From: Jeotgalibacillus sp. ET6
Lineage (GTDB): Bacteria; Bacillota; Bacilli; Bacillales; Jeotgalibacillaceae
Assembly: GCF_029667115.1 (NCBI RefSeq)
Contig: NZ_JARUIU010000009.1
Span: forward strand, 1 to 64,000
DNA length: 64,000 nucleotides
Reading direction: 5' to 3'
The notes under the pieces are model-generated. The model searched no databases and was not told the DNA's origin. It was given only the letters and a program-made list of their open reading frames with translations. A program made the position numbers and the translations under genes. Of the stretch, positions 8,359 through 17,306 are shown one piece after another; position 1 is the first letter of the stretch, and each line of letters starts with the position of its first letter.

Positions 8359-8391
8359 GAGAGCCAGTAATTCCTGGTTCTTTTTTTGTTT
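8359..8391 (+). terminator. Terminator of prkA
   Basis: GAGCCAG and CTGGTTC form the stem, followed by seven or more T. Confidence 0.75.
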
Positions 8392-8641
8392 TTATAAATA
8401 CGTTTTTGAATTTTCATCAGAGATTCACAAAGCTGTCTCACATAAACGCATCATTTTAGGTGAAAGCTTGAAATAGGGCAGAGGTTTAAATTACACTGCC
8501 AGCCGTATTAAAATGAAACTTATAGCGGGCTCAAACGTATAAAAGGCAGAGGGGAATTTAGAGCAGCTTAAGGCCGATGTTTACCACGGCAAGATGAGTG
8601 TAAAAGAAAAAGAAGGATTATATAGAAGGGACGGGTGAAAG
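8392..8641. other. Spacer before the 102-aa membrane protein gene
   Basis: No gene or repeat recognised. The sequence is AT-rich and ends in the ribosome site GAAGGGACGGGTG of the next gene. Confidence 0.4.
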
Positions 8642-8950
8642 ATGAAAACATCCACCACGCTTAAATGGATTACAGGAGGACTAGAGGCTTTTTTTGCCAT
8701 ACCGATCATAGGGGGCACCGTAATAATTACTTTATCATGGGCACCGCTATGGATTATGCTCGGTCTTCATATCGTTACGCTTATTTTCTCTGTTAAGGAG
8801 TTTGAAAAAAGGACCGGCAGCATAGTTGGAATTGTTGCAAGTGTTATTGGATTTATTCCTCTAGCCGGGTTTATCATGCACGTAGCTGCTTCCATTATAT
8901 TGTTGATCGATGCGGCTAAAACATCTGCCAGAGAGAAGGAATTGACATAA
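8642..8950 (+). CDS. Uncharacterised 102-aa membrane protein
   Basis: Residues 8-30, 33-50 and 60-92 are hydrophobic, giving about three membrane spans. Charged turns (KEFEKRTGS) lie between them and a basic/acidic tail KTSAREKELT follows. The ATG follows GAAGGGACGGGTGAAAG. It lies between prkA and yhbH on the same strand but is separated from both by long spacers, so it is probably transcribed on its own. No function can be assigned. Confidence 0.7.
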   Translation: MKTSTTLKWITGGLEAFFAIPIIGGTVIITLSWAPLWIMLGLHIVTLIFSVKEFEKRTGSIVGIVASVIGFIPLAGFIMHVAASIILLIDAAKTSAREKELT

Positions 8951-8980
8951 TCACGTTGCATTATACTTTTTTAAAAAGAA

Positions 8981-9208
8981 GAGGTTAGGACGAAGCTAAA
9001 AAAAAAGTTTAAAATGTTAGGCAATAGTTATAAATAGTAATAGGTGAGCGCAGCAGCAGGCAGCGGTTCCAGCAGGATATGAGGGCAAGCTGAAACTATA
9101 CAGGGCAACTCCCTGAAAAAGGCTCAAGGGCCGGCCCTGCGAAAAGTGAGCACTGAAGCCAAGCGAACCGGTCAGAGAGCCTGAGACACTTTGTCTCAGG
9201 TTCTCTTT
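8981..9208 (+). repeat. Interspersed ~230-bp element, copy B (full length)
   Basis: It runs from GAGGTTAGGACGAAGCT (degenerate GAGGCTGGGACATAACT end) through TAGGTGAGCGCAGCAG, GCAAGCTGAAACT and the GAACCGGTC segment to the hairpin GAGCCTGAGACACTTTGTCTCAGGTTCTC. Here the hairpin end faces the 5' side of yhbH. Confidence 0.75.
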
Positions 9209-9398
9209 ATTTTGGTCTGGCAGAAATAAGATTATAAAAACGAAGAAATTATTTTCGGAAAATTCAATTAAATAAGCATTTAAACGCTGTAAAGGCAGTA
9301 AAATGAGCGAATAGAACAAAATGCATGCGGTTTAATTAGTAAATATTTTTTCATTGGCGCATACAATGAAATACGAATGGAAGAAGGGAGAGCAGACC

Positions 9399-10547
9399 AT
9401 GAAAATGGATGAGCGGTCGTCCACAATCCTATCACAAGAAGATTGGTCCCTTCACCGACAAGGACAGGATGATCAAAAAAGGCACCAGGAGAAAGTAAAC
9501 GAAGCGATCAAAGACCAGCTGCCAGAGCTAATTACTGAAGAAAGCATAGTCATGTCAAATGGAAAGCAAGTAGTGAAAATTCCAATCCGTTCACTGGATG
9601 AATACAAAATCCGTTACAACTACGATAAGAAAAAGCATGTAGGTCAAGGCAATGGTGACAGCCAGGTTGGAGACTTAATAGCAAAGGGCAGTCCGGAACC
9701 GGGGCAGGGTGCAGGTCAGGGAGCTGGGGAAGAAGCAGGCGTTGACTATGTTGAAGCGGAGGTATCACTGCTCGAGGTTGAAGAAGCCTTATTTAAAGAA
9801 CTGTCGCTTCCAAACTTGAAGCAAAAAGAAGAATCAGAAGAAATTACAAAAGATATCGAATTTAATGACATTCGCAACAAAGGGCTGACTGGAAATATTG
9901 ATAAGAAGAAAACAATGATGAGTGCATTTAAACGAAATGCCATGTCAGGCACTCCTTCTTTTAATCCAATTCTGCCGGAAGATTTACGATTCAGGACCTG
10001 GAATGAATCGATTGAAAGAGAATCAAAAGCGGTTGTACTAGCTTTGATGGATACAAGTGGATCCATGGGGGCATTTGAAAAATATGTAGCAAGAAGCTTC
10101 TTTTTCTGGCTGACCAGATTTTTGCGGCATAAGTACGATCATGTTGATCTCCGCTTTATCGCACATCATACAGAAGCAAAAGAAGTAGAAGAAGAAACCT
10201 TTTTCTCCAAAGGGGAGAGCGGAGGCACCATTTGTTCATCCGCGTATCGAAAAGCACTTGAACTGATTCATAACGAATATCCGGTTCAGCGTTATAATAT
10301 TTACGCGTTTCATTTTTCAGATGGAGATAATTTAACCTCAGACAATCAGCGCTGTCTGCCTTTGATTGAAGAGCTTTCGAAGGTATGCAATCTATTTGGC
10401 TATGGAGAAGTTAATCAATACCAGCGTCAGTCTTCGCTCATGTCCATTTATAAAAAGATTCCTGAGGATGAACTTAGGTATTTTATTCTCAGAAGAAAGT
10501 CGGATGTATTTTTTGCTTTAAAGCATTTTTTAAAAGAGGAAGTTTAA
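9399..10547 (+). CDS. yhbH: Sporulation protein YhbH (DUF444)
   Basis: A 382-aa protein of the DUF444/YhbH family with a von Willebrand-like fold. Family marks are [21 protein letters not shown] at the start, the conserved [15 protein letters not shown], a glycine-rich linker around residues 100-120, and the MIDAS-like [17 protein letters not shown] followed by [14 protein letters not shown] and FSDGDN. In B. subtilis and E. coli (YeaH) such genes are linked to prkA and spoVR. The ATG at 9399 follows GAAGGGAG; the frame open from 9354 lacks a ribosome site. A terminator follows. Confidence 0.93.
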   Translation: MKMDERSSTILSQEDWSLHRQGQDDQKRHQEKVNEAIKDQLPELITEESIVMSNGKQVVKIPIRSLDEYKIRYNYDKKKHVGQGNGDSQVGDLIAKGSPEPGQGAGQGAGEEAGVDYVEAEVSLLEVEEALFKELSLPNLKQKEESEEITKDIEFNDIRNKGLTGNIDKKKTMMSAFKRNAMSGTPSFNPILPEDLRFRTWNESIERESKAVVLALMDTSGSMGAFEKYVARSFFFWLTRFLRHKYDHVDLRFIAHHTEAKEVEEETFFSKGESGGTICSSAYRKALELIHNEYPVQRYNIYAFHFSDGDNLTSDNQRCLPLIEELSKVCNLFGYGEVNQYQRQSSLMSIYKKIPEDELRYFILRRKSDVFFALKHFLKEEV

Positions 10548-10556
10548 TAATCAGAC

Positions 10557-10605
10557 ATAAAAAGAAAGCCGCAGCAGCATTTCTGCTCTTCGGCTTTCTT
10601 TCTGT
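10557..10605. terminator. Bidirectional terminator between yhbH and the purine permease
   Basis: AAAGAAAGCCG (10561-10571) pairs with CGGCTTTCTTT (10591-10601). T-rich tails follow on both strands, suiting the two convergent genes. Confidence 0.85.
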
Positions 10606-11910
10606 TTAGTGTGGAAGAAAAACAAGCTGATACGAAAATAAAACAGCGAATAGATAAACAAGCGGGTGAACGTCCTTCCACTTGCCGCGGAAAATTTTCA
10701 AAATTGGATAGGAAATAAAACCTAACGCAATACCTGTAGCTATGCTGGATGTTAACGGCATGCTTAAGATGATTAAAAATGCAGGAAACGCCTCGTCAAT
10801 TTCATCCCAATTAATTTTAGCGATCGTTCCCATCATCAGACTTCCCACAATAATGAGTGAAGGTGCAGTGATGGCTGCAACGCCTGATACCGCGCTGACA
10901 AGCGGACCAAAGAAGGCTGCGGCTATAAAAAGCATTGCAACGGTAACCGTTGTTAAGCCTGTACGGCCTCCCGCTGCCACTCCAGAAGAAGATTCAATAT
11001 AAGCAGATGTAGGGCTCGTCCCAACCATAGCACCAGCTGTAGCTGCTACAGAATCGGCAAGAAGTGCCTGCCGTGCTCTTGGAAGTGTTTTGCCTTTCAT
11101 TAACCCGGCTTGCTGGGCAACACCAATCATAGTACCCGTTGTATCAAAAATCGTTACAAGCAGGAAAGAAAAAACAACTGCAAATAATCCATATTGAATG
11201 ACGTCCCCAAAGGCTTCTATGGGGTTTGAAACGATTAATCCCTCTGGAAGACCAGGAAGTGCCATTACCCCGTCAAACGTCAGCTGATTTGTAAAAAAGG
11301 CTATTGCACCGGTAATCAGCATACCGATAAACAACGCTCCATTTACCTTAAGAACCATGAGAATCAGTGTAATTGCCAGTCCAGAGAAAGCTAAAATGAC
11401 CGGGGGAGAATGCAGGTCGCCAAGAGCAACCAGATTATCAGGGTGAGCCACTATAATACCGGTCAGGCGCATCCCGATAAAAGCGATAAACAAACCAATT
11501 CCGGCAGTGATTCCATGCTTTAAATTATCAGGAATCGCTTCAATTAATTTCTTTCTAAATGAAGTAAGAGAAATAATGGTAAAAATGATTCCGGAAACAA
11601 ATACGGCTGCAAATGCTACTTCATACGTAATATTTGTGTTGGTGCCAACAACGGAAAAAGCAAAGTACGCATTCAGCCCCATACCGGGTGCGATCGCAAT
11701 TGGATAATTTGCAAATAAAGCCATCCATAATGTTCCGATCACCGTAGCAATGATTGTGGCGAGAAAAACCTGATCGAACGGAACACCAGTAGTGGATAAT
11801 ATAATTGGATTAACTACCACGATATAAACCATCGTCATGAACGTCGTAAAACCGGCAAGCACCTCGGTTTTGACGGTCGTATTATTTTCTTTTAAATGAA
11901 AGCGAAACAC
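10606..11910 (-). CDS. NCS2-family guanine/hypoxanthine permease (PbuO/PbuG type)
   Basis: A 434-aa polytopic membrane protein with about 12-14 spans that imports guanine and hypoxanthine with protons. Diagnostic segments are FRFHLKENNTTVKTEVLAG, APGMGLNAYFAF, TLFDTTGT-like ATIFDTTGTMIG and VGTSPTSAYIESSSGVAAGG. The GTG at 11910 is preferred because AAGGAG lies nine bases upstream; the TTG at 11919 would abut the ribosome site. The N-terminus resembles B. subtilis PbuO more than PbuG. Two PurR boxes precede it and no purine riboswitch was seen. Confidence 0.88.
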   Translation of the reverse strand: MFRFHLKENNTTVKTEVLAGFTTFMTMVYIVVVNPIILSTTGVPFDQVFLATIIATVIGTLWMALFANYPIAIAPGMGLNAYFAFSVVGTNTNITYEVAFAAVFVSGIIFTIISLTSFRKKLIEAIPDNLKHGITAGIGLFIAFIGMRLTGIIVAHPDNLVALGDLHSPPVILAFSGLAITLILMVLKVNGALFIGMLITGAIAFFTNQLTFDGVMALPGLPEGLIVSNPIEAFGDVIQYGLFAVVFSFLLVTIFDTTGTMIGVAQQAGLMKGKTLPRARQALLADSVAATAGAMVGTSPTSAYIESSSGVAAGGRTGLTTVTVAMLFIAAAFFGPLVSAVSGVAAITAPSLIIVGSLMMGTIAKINWDEIDEAFPAFLIILSMPLTSSIATGIALGFISYPILKIFRGKWKDVHPLVYLFAVLFSYQLVFLPH

Positions 11911-11929
11911 TTCATTCAACTCCTTATTA

Positions 11930-11974
11930 AAATACGAACATTAAAAAAACACAAAGAATATAATATTCGTTTAT
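11930..11974 (-). promoter_or_regulatory. PurR box pair
   Basis: AAATACGAACATT (11930-11942, + strand) and its inverted partner AATATTCGTTTAT (11962-11974) match the PurR box AWWWCCGAACWWT at 12 and 11 of 13 positions, in opposite orientations. They lie 20-65 bases upstream of the permease start. Repression by PurR, relieved by PRPP, is the expected control. Confidence 0.75.
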
Positions 11975-12112
11975 AGAGTAAAAATCAACCCTTGTAGTAA
12001 GAAAAATCGATCTGATGAAAAATTTGAGGTCATCACATTGCAATTTTCAAACAATTCGATAAGATGGAGATGAAGCTTAAACAAATAAGACGCTTCGGAA
12101 GCAGGGTGACGT

Positions 12113-13792
12113 ATGTATAATGAATTGAAAAATAAATCGACAGCCGGCCGGGCAGAAATGCTGACACGCCGTTTAGTCGGAATTAAAAGCTATACTGGCT
12201 CTTCAGGAGAGGCTGAAAAAGTACAAGAAATCTATTCCATCATTCAGTCGTTTCCTTATTTTCAGCAGCATCCGGAAGATGTTTGGATACAGCCCATTGA
12301 CGGGGATCCTTACAATCGTATAAATGTTTGGGCTAAACTAGAGGGAAGACAAAAAAAGACGGTCCTGTTTCACAGTCATATCGATACTGTGGAAACAGAT
12401 GATTTTGGAACGCTCCAATCGCTTGCCCATGATCCTGATGCTTTGCAGAAATATTTTTCCACATATGATGGAGACCAGCGGGTAAAAGAACAGGCTCTTT
12501 CAGGAGACTGGCTGTTTGGAAGAGGGTCGCTTGATATGCAAAGCGGTGCTGCCATTCATTTAACTAATCTGCTTGAACTGTCTGAACAAAAAGAGCCTCT
12601 TGACGGGACGATGCTGTTTCTATTCAATCCCGACGAAGAAAGTGAGCATGCCGGTATGCTTGCAGCGCTGCAAGAGCTTCAGCGGATGAAAGAAGAAGGG
12701 CTGAAGTATGTAGCGGCGATTAACAATGATTTTATTGCCCCTATGCACGACAACGATGATACAAAATATATTTATACAGGAGCAGCGGGTAAAGTTTTGC
12801 CCTCTTTTTATATCTATGGTCGTGAAGCGCATGTAGGGGATGTGCTTACGTCAATTGATCCCACACTTGTTGGGTCAGAGATTAATAGGAAAATTAATCA
12901 GAACCTTGATTTAGTTGAAGAACTGGAGGGAGAATATGTTCTGCCGCCAGCCTGCCTTTATTTTAAAGAAGATAAGCACAGTTACAATGTTCAGACTGCT
13001 GTAAGTGCAAGGATGTATTTTAATTATTTTGTTTTTGAACAAACCGCAAAAGACGTAATGGATAAATTGCTGTCTGTAACAAGAGAAACAGTAGAAGAAC
13101 TTAGAATTCAAAGTGAAAGAAGATATGATGAATTTCGAATTCATCATGGATTTCCCCCAAGTAAGTGGAAATGGGAAGTCGGTGTATGCACGTATGAGGA
13201 TCTGCAAAATGAGCTCAAAGAAAAGGGCCTGCCTGTCGATGAGGTTTTGGACCGTGTAGCAAGCGAATGGAAAGGCAAGGACCGAAGAGAAGCATCTTTT
13301 GCCCTTGTTGAGGCACTCCAGCAACTGGATCCGGATAAAAAACCGCGTGTCATATTGTTTTTTGCACCACCATTTTTGCCTCACAACTATTTAAATGAGC
13401 AGTATGTGTACGGTGCAGAGATTCGTGAAAAGCTGGTCCGCCGGCTTGAGGTCGTAGCGGCTCAAAGCAATGAAACATTCGCAACTAAACGTTTTTTCCC
13501 GTACTTGGCAGACGGCAGCTATCTTTCTCTGCATGAAAGTGAAGAAGAGGTAAATGTTTTAAAGAGAAATATGCCGAGGATGTCAGATATTTATCCTTTG
13601 CCAATTGATTTGATCAGAAGTGTTAACATCCCGTCCATTAATATAGGTGTATACGGAAGAGATGGACATAAATGGACTGAGCGGGTTTATAAGCCGTATA
13701 CGTTCCACGTTCTGCCCAGTCTCATTAAAGATTTTGCTTTGGATTTGGTGGCAAAAAAAGAGCCTGAGACAAAAGTGTCTCAAGCTCACTGA
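12113..13792 (+). CDS. rocB: RocB-type M20 peptidase-family protein
   Basis: A 559-aa member of the M20 metallopeptidase family matching RocB of the B. subtilis arginine utilisation operon, whose reaction is not known. Metal-ligand motifs are visible: HSHIDTVETDD, GRGSLDMQSG, NPDEESEHAG and REAHVGD. The C-terminal third (ARMYFNYFVFEQTAKDV onward) is RocB-specific. ATG at 12113 after GCAGGGTGACGT. No other roc genes are nearby. The last ~13 residues (KKEPETKVSQAH) and the stop codon are encoded by repeat copy C, so the natural C-terminus has been replaced or extended by the repeat. Confidence 0.88.
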   Translation: MYNELKNKSTAGRAEMLTRRLVGIKSYTGSSGEAEKVQEIYSIIQSFPYFQQHPEDVWIQPIDGDPYNRINVWAKLEGRQKKTVLFHSHIDTVETDDFGTLQSLAHDPDALQKYFSTYDGDQRVKEQALSGDWLFGRGSLDMQSGAAIHLTNLLELSEQKEPLDGTMLFLFNPDEESEHAGMLAALQELQRMKEEGLKYVAAINNDFIAPMHDNDDTKYIYTGAAGKVLPSFYIYGREAHVGDVLTSIDPTLVGSEINRKINQNLDLVEELEGEYVLPPACLYFKEDKHSYNVQTAVSARMYFNYFVFEQTAKDVMDKLLSVTRETVEELRIQSERRYDEFRIHHGFPPSKWKWEVGVCTYEDLQNELKEKGLPVDEVLDRVASEWKGKDRREASFALVEALQQLDPDKKPRVILFFAPPFLPHNYLNEQYVYGAEIREKLVRRLEVVAAQSNETFATKRFFPYLADGSYLSLHESEEEVNVLKRNMPRMSDIYPLPIDLIRSVNIPSINIGVYGRDGHKWTERVYKPYTFHVLPSLIKDFALDLVAKKEPETKVSQAH

Positions 13793-13980
13793 CCGGATCA
13801 CTTCGCTTCAGGCGGTAATCATGCAGGGATGGGGCTTGAGCCTTCCTGGGCCTTGCCCTGCGAAGTCTCAATCACGCGCCATATCCTGCTGGAGTCGCCA
13901 CCTTCCGCTGCGCTCACCTAATACTTAACGGTTGATGCATCTTCCATTTTCTAAACTGTAAAAATTATCTCCCATGCTCC
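13753..13980 (-). repeat. Interspersed ~230-bp element, copy C
   Basis: The hairpin end GAGCCTGAGACAAAAGTGTCTCAAGCTC lies within the 3' end of rocB and supplies its last codons and probably its terminator. The CACTTCGCTTCAGGCGG, CATATCCTGCTGGAGTCGCC and CCGCTGCGCTCACCTA segments follow. The far end has decayed (TTATCTCCCATGCTCC). Confidence 0.8.
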
Positions 13981-14006
13981 TATTTCCGCATGGTGAAACA
14001 TACGGT

Positions 14007-14633
14007 TTAAACGAATGATACTAAATCGTTGATATTAAGTCTGCCGGATGGACGTGCTTCTTTTATGCCTTTTCCTACAGTTATAAGCATTACAGGTACA
14101 TAGCGGTCAGAGATTTCGAATTCCTCCATTAATGAAGAAGCACTAAAGCCGCCAATTGGACATGTGTCCCAGCCCTTTGCTTTTGCTGCAAGCATAAATT
14201 GCATAGCTGCCAGTGATGCGTTTGTAAAAGCGGCGTCACGGCCAAATTGTTCACTTTCATAAGCGGCTTGTATTTGTCCATTTAACGCTTGCTTGATTTC
14301 TTCAGACAGCATTCCTTCTTGAACAGCTGGATTAAATACAGGATCCACATTTTCATTTGCCTGAAGATCTCCCAATACAGCGATTACGGCAGAAGCATCG
14401 GCGATTTGCTGTTGATTATAAGCAATAGGCAAAAGGCGTTCCTGAGATTCTTTATTATGAAAAGCAAGAAAATTCCAGTGCTGAAGGTTCCACGCAGATG
14501 GAGCCTGACCTGTGATTTCAAGAAGTTCCATTAACTCTTCTCTGGAAATCTCTGCATTTGTATCATATTCTTTAGTGGACCGGCGTTCCTGCATCACACT
14601 AAGCACATTTTGTTCCATAGTTGAAGTCGACAT
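14007..14633 (-). CDS. Nitroreductase-family NAD(P)H oxidoreductase (YdgI/YodC type)
   Basis: A 208-aa FMN enzyme. The start QERRSTKEYDTNAEISREEL, the PSAWNLQHW segment, GWDTCPIGGF and the closing LITVGKGIKEARPSGR fit the YdgI/YodC/MhqN branch of nitroreductases that reduce quinones or nitro-compounds. ATG 14633 is chosen because GGGAGG lies eight bases before it. A small inverted repeat sits in its promoter region. It belongs to a stretch of three flavoprotein genes (14.0-16.2 kb) on both strands. Confidence 0.88.
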   Translation of the reverse strand: MSTSTMEQNVLSVMQERRSTKEYDTNAEISREELMELLEITGQAPSAWNLQHWNFLAFHNKESQERLLPIAYNQQQIADASAVIAVLGDLQANENVDPVFNPAVQEGMLSEEIKQALNGQIQAAYESEQFGRDAAFTNASLAAMQFMLAAKAKGWDTCPIGGFSASSLMEEFEISDRYVPVMLITVGKGIKEARPSGRLNINDLVSFV

Positions 14634-14666
14634 ATGAATTCCTCCCGTAAGCAAGTTACTTTTAGT

Positions 14667-14688
14667 TAGTAGTAAATCGTGTCTACTA
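14667..14688 (-). promoter_or_regulatory. Candidate operator of the nitroreductase gene
   Basis: TAGTAG-N10-CTACTA lies about 35-55 bases before the start codon. Its arms resemble the TACTAT/ATAGTA half-sites of YodB/HypR-type MarR regulators that control quinone-inducible nitroreductases, but spacing and sequence are not an exact match. Confidence 0.3.
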
Positions 14689-14751
14689 TAGTACAGATAA
14701 AATTATGAGTCAAGAAATTGATTCGGCGCAAAAGAAAGTGTTTAAGCAAAA

Positions 14752-14801
14752 ATAGATGTCCTGAAATCTCAGTTTTTCACTGAAATTTCAGGACATCTTA
14801 T
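14752..14801 (-). terminator. Terminator of the flavodoxin-like reductase gene
   Basis: GATGTCCTGAAATTTCAG pairs with CTGAGATTTCAGGACATC with one mismatch. Reading the minus strand it is followed by TATTTTTG, ten bases past the stop at 14812. Confidence 0.85.
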
Positions 14802-14811
14802 GGTTTGCGAT

Positions 14812-15345
14812 CTATTTGAAAAATTGTTTCATTTGAGCAAGCTGATTGTGTTCCTTCAGCATGTCTCCAGGTTTTTTTGCTTCGCCTATAAAATAGTTTT
14901 TAAGTTCCATCTCCATAAATTCGCAGATAAGCTGAAATTGAAGGATGAGTGGAATCCCTTTAACGTTTACACGATCTCCTCCGCATATCAATACATAGAC
15001 TGGCTTATTTTTCATCTGTTGTTTAAATTCAAGGTCAGGATCTCTGAGAGCCTGTGACCACCGATCCACAAAAGTTTTCATATATCCGCTCATTCCATAC
15101 CAGTAAACAGGGGTAGCGAAAAGAATGGTTTCTGCCTGAACCATTTTTTTAATTAAATCGGCATGATCATCTTCTACAGGGGCAAATCCGTTTTCAGAAT
15201 GCCGCTGGTCGGTAATCTGATGGACAGTATGGCGGCGAAGATGAATCCACTCCACTTCACCGGAGTAATTTTTTGCTGCCCCTTCTGCTAAAATTTCTGT
15301 ATTTCCATTGTCTCTTGAACTGCCGCTTATTATTAGCAAACTCAT
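14812..15345 (-). CDS. NAD(P)H-dependent FMN reductase, flavodoxin-like fold
   Basis: A 177-aa flavoprotein of the NADPH-dependent FMN reductase / iron-sulfur flavoprotein-like superfamily. It starts MSLLIISGSSRDNGNTEIL, the phosphate-binding loop of flavodoxin-like enzymes, and has TPVYWYGMSGYMKTFVDRW, which lines the flavin. ATG 15345 follows CTGGAGATTCCT; the longer open frame to 15414 has no ribosome site. It is divergent from wrbA. The substrate cannot be read from sequence. Confidence 0.85.
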   Translation of the reverse strand: MSLLIISGSSRDNGNTEILAEGAAKNYSGEVEWIHLRRHTVHQITDQRHSENGFAPVEDDHADLIKKMVQAETILFATPVYWYGMSGYMKTFVDRWSQALRDPDLEFKQQMKNKPVYVLICGGDRVNVKGIPLILQFQLICEFMEMELKNYFIGEAKKPGDMLKEHNQLAQMKQFFK

Positions 15346-15566
15346 AGGAATCTCCAGCCTTTCATGATGAATTTCGAATAAGGTCATTATACCTGCAGCA
15401 AAATTCAAATTCATTTATTTTATGTTCCAAGTAGAGAAGTATGCAGGAATTGAACTTCTCATGGAGTGAGATTAAGCATACTTATCCGTTTAAAACCTAT
15501 CCAAAGGGGGATTATAAAAAGAACGATATTTTCTGAATAATTTAATTTGAGGGAGAGATGTCAAGC

Positions 15567-16178
15567 ATGTCGAATGTAAAATTGGCAATTATTTATTACA
15601 GCTCCACAGGAACGAATTACAAATTAGCGAAATGGGCCGAGGAAGCAGCGCGTGAAGCAGGTGCAGAGGTAAAAGTGTTAAAAGCGGAAGAAACTGCTCC
15701 CCAGCAGGCCATAGCAGCAAATCCGGCATGGAAAGAGCATTATGAAGAAACAAAAGATGTACCAAAAGTTACATTAAATGACCTTGAATGGGCTGACGCA
15801 TTTATTTTCAGCACCCCGACAAGATTCGGCAGTGCACCGTCTCAAATACGGGCGTTTTTAGATACTACCGGGGGACTTTGGTTCAACGGTCAGCTTGTGA
15901 ACAAGGTCGTGAGTGCGATGAGTTCTGCTCAGAACTCTCATGGAGGACAGGAAGCTACGATCCTCTCACTTTATACGTCGATGATGCACTGGGGTGCTAT
16001 TATTGCGGCTCCAGGCTATTCAGATCCTGTTACCTTCAGTTCAGGCGGCAACCCGTATGGTACAAGCGTAACTGTGGACCAGGATGGCAATATGCTTGAG
16101 GACGTAGAGGAAGCAGTAAAACATCAGGCCCGCCGTACTATTGAAGTGGCGCAAATGGTAGTAAACGGTTCAAAATAA
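15567..16178 (+). CDS. wrbA: NAD(P)H:quinone oxidoreductase WrbA
   Basis: A 203-aa tetrameric flavodoxin-fold enzyme that reduces quinones by two electrons. Diagnostic are YYSSTGTNYKLA, TPTRFGSAPSQIRAFLDTTG, SSAQNSHGGQEATI and YSDPVTFSSGGNPYGTS. GAGGGAGAG precedes two in-frame ATGs at 15558 and 15567; 15567 gives the usual MSNVKLAIIYY start and workable spacing. Its neighbours on the other strand are two more flavin reductases, suggesting a redox or electrophile defence island. Confidence 0.93.
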   Translation: MSNVKLAIIYYSSTGTNYKLAKWAEEAAREAGAEVKVLKAEETAPQQAIAANPAWKEHYEETKDVPKVTLNDLEWADAFIFSTPTRFGSAPSQIRAFLDTTGGLWFNGQLVNKVVSAMSSAQNSHGGQEATILSLYTSMMHWGAIIAAPGYSDPVTFSSGGNPYGTSVTVDQDGNMLEDVEEAVKHQARRTIEVAQMVVNGSK

Positions 16179-16199
16179 AACGATAGCTTATGAAATAAA

Positions 16200-16304
16200 G
16201 CGGATGGGCTCGCTCACACTCCTGTTGATGCGTTAAGCGTCCGTCTGGAGAGCAGCGAACTGATCAATGAGCTTGGGACAAATTTGTCCCAAGCTCATTT
16301 TCTT
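16200..16304 (+). repeat. Interspersed ~230-bp element, copy D (partial)
   Basis: It retains AAGCGTCCGTCTGGAGAGCAGCGAAC and the end hairpin GAGCTTGGGACA / TGTCCCAAGCTC. The base of the hairpin contains the TGA stop of the minus-strand pseudouridine synthase gene, so the repeat is its terminator. Confidence 0.75.
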
Positions 16305-17200
16305 GTCTGCTTATAAAATCGACCCGGTTTGACCGGATCGGGGGTCTCAATCACTATATTTTGAGCAGTAAAGGGGTGGGTGAAGCTGATTTTTACCGCA
16401 TGGAGTGCTTGAAAAGGGAAATGTATTGTTTTTTTGCCCCCGTATAGCGTATCTCCTGCCAGCGGATGTCCGATGGAAGATAAGTGAACGCGTATCTGAT
16501 GGGTTCTGCCAGTGTCGAGCTGCAGTTCGAGCCAGGAGGTTTGCTGATTTTGATTGAATTGAATTTTTCTAAAATGCGTAATCGCTTTTTGCCCGGTTGG
16601 TGATATTCTTTTTCTGGAATTGTGATGACGGTCATTTCCAATTGGCTGATCAATCGTACCATTGGAATGCGACACATCTCCGTGCACATGTGCCCAGTAT
16701 GTGCGTTTAATGGATCGCTGCTCCAATGCATGGTCCAGCAAGGGCTTGACAGCAGCATGCTTTGCAAAAATAATGGTCCCCGTTGTATCCCGGTCAAGCC
16801 GGTGAATGGGCTGAGCATACCCGGTTTTCCCTTTTTGCCGGAGATAGTGAACCACACCGTTTGCAAGGGTGCCTGAAGCGTCCGGCTGATTTGGGTGCGT
16901 ATCTATGTGAGGCGGCTTATTCGCAATTAAAAGATGCTCGTCTTCATATAGAATAGAAAGATCGATTGGATCCGGCAGATAGCTGGGTTTCTCCTCTTCC
17001 TCCAACCGGATGGTCAACAGATCTCCTGGAGATAGTACCGTTCTCCATTCTGTTAATGTTCCATTTAAATCAATTGCTTTATTCATGCGCCATGCGTGTA
17101 TTTGTTTTTTTCCGAATTTCCATTCGCTGCGAAGTGCTTCTTCAACTGTTTTTCCTGCAGTTTGAGCAGGCACGGATATCGAGAATGAGGAAGTATGCAT
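16295..17200 (-). CDS. RluA-family pseudouridine synthase (YhcT type)
   Basis: A 301-aa cytosolic enzyme converting uridine to pseudouridine in rRNA or tRNA. An S4-like N-terminal part (residues 1-75) precedes the catalytic domain with PIHRLDRDTTGTIIFAK, whose second aspartate is the nucleophile, and with LELQLDTGRTHQIRVHLSSIGHPLAGD. The size matches B. subtilis YhcT, and the nearby YhcX-like gene supports synteny. The stop codon lies in the hairpin of repeat copy D. The target base is unknown. Confidence 0.9.
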   Translation of the reverse strand: MHTSSFSISVPAQTAGKTVEEALRSEWKFGKKQIHAWRMNKAIDLNGTLTEWRTVLSPGDLLTIRLEEEEKPSYLPDPIDLSILYEDEHLLIANKPPHIDTHPNQPDASGTLANGVVHYLRQKGKTGYAQPIHRLDRDTTGTIIFAKHAAVKPLLDHALEQRSIKRTYWAHVHGDVSHSNGTIDQPIGNDRHHNSRKRISPTGQKAITHFRKIQFNQNQQTSWLELQLDTGRTHQIRVHLSSIGHPLAGDTLYGGKKTIHFPFQALHAVKISFTHPFTAQNIVIETPDPVKPGRFYKQTRK

Positions 17201-17306
17201 GTGATTTGGCTCCTTTGTTTTAGATAAGTTCCTTTCCTGTTATTAAAAAAGCCTCTTCGTCCGAAGAGAAGAGGCAGTGCTGATCAGGTCCAAATAAATA
17301 GCTTTT

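Noticed and set aside
11911-12110. Purine riboswitch upstream of the permease gene
   Set aside because: No guanine-aptamer core was found; the region instead carries a PurR box pair.
12911-13384. 157-codon minus-strand ORF opposite rocB
   Set aside because: It is antisense to the well conserved M20 domain, with no start signal and a phenylalanine/cysteine-rich composition typical of a shadow frame.
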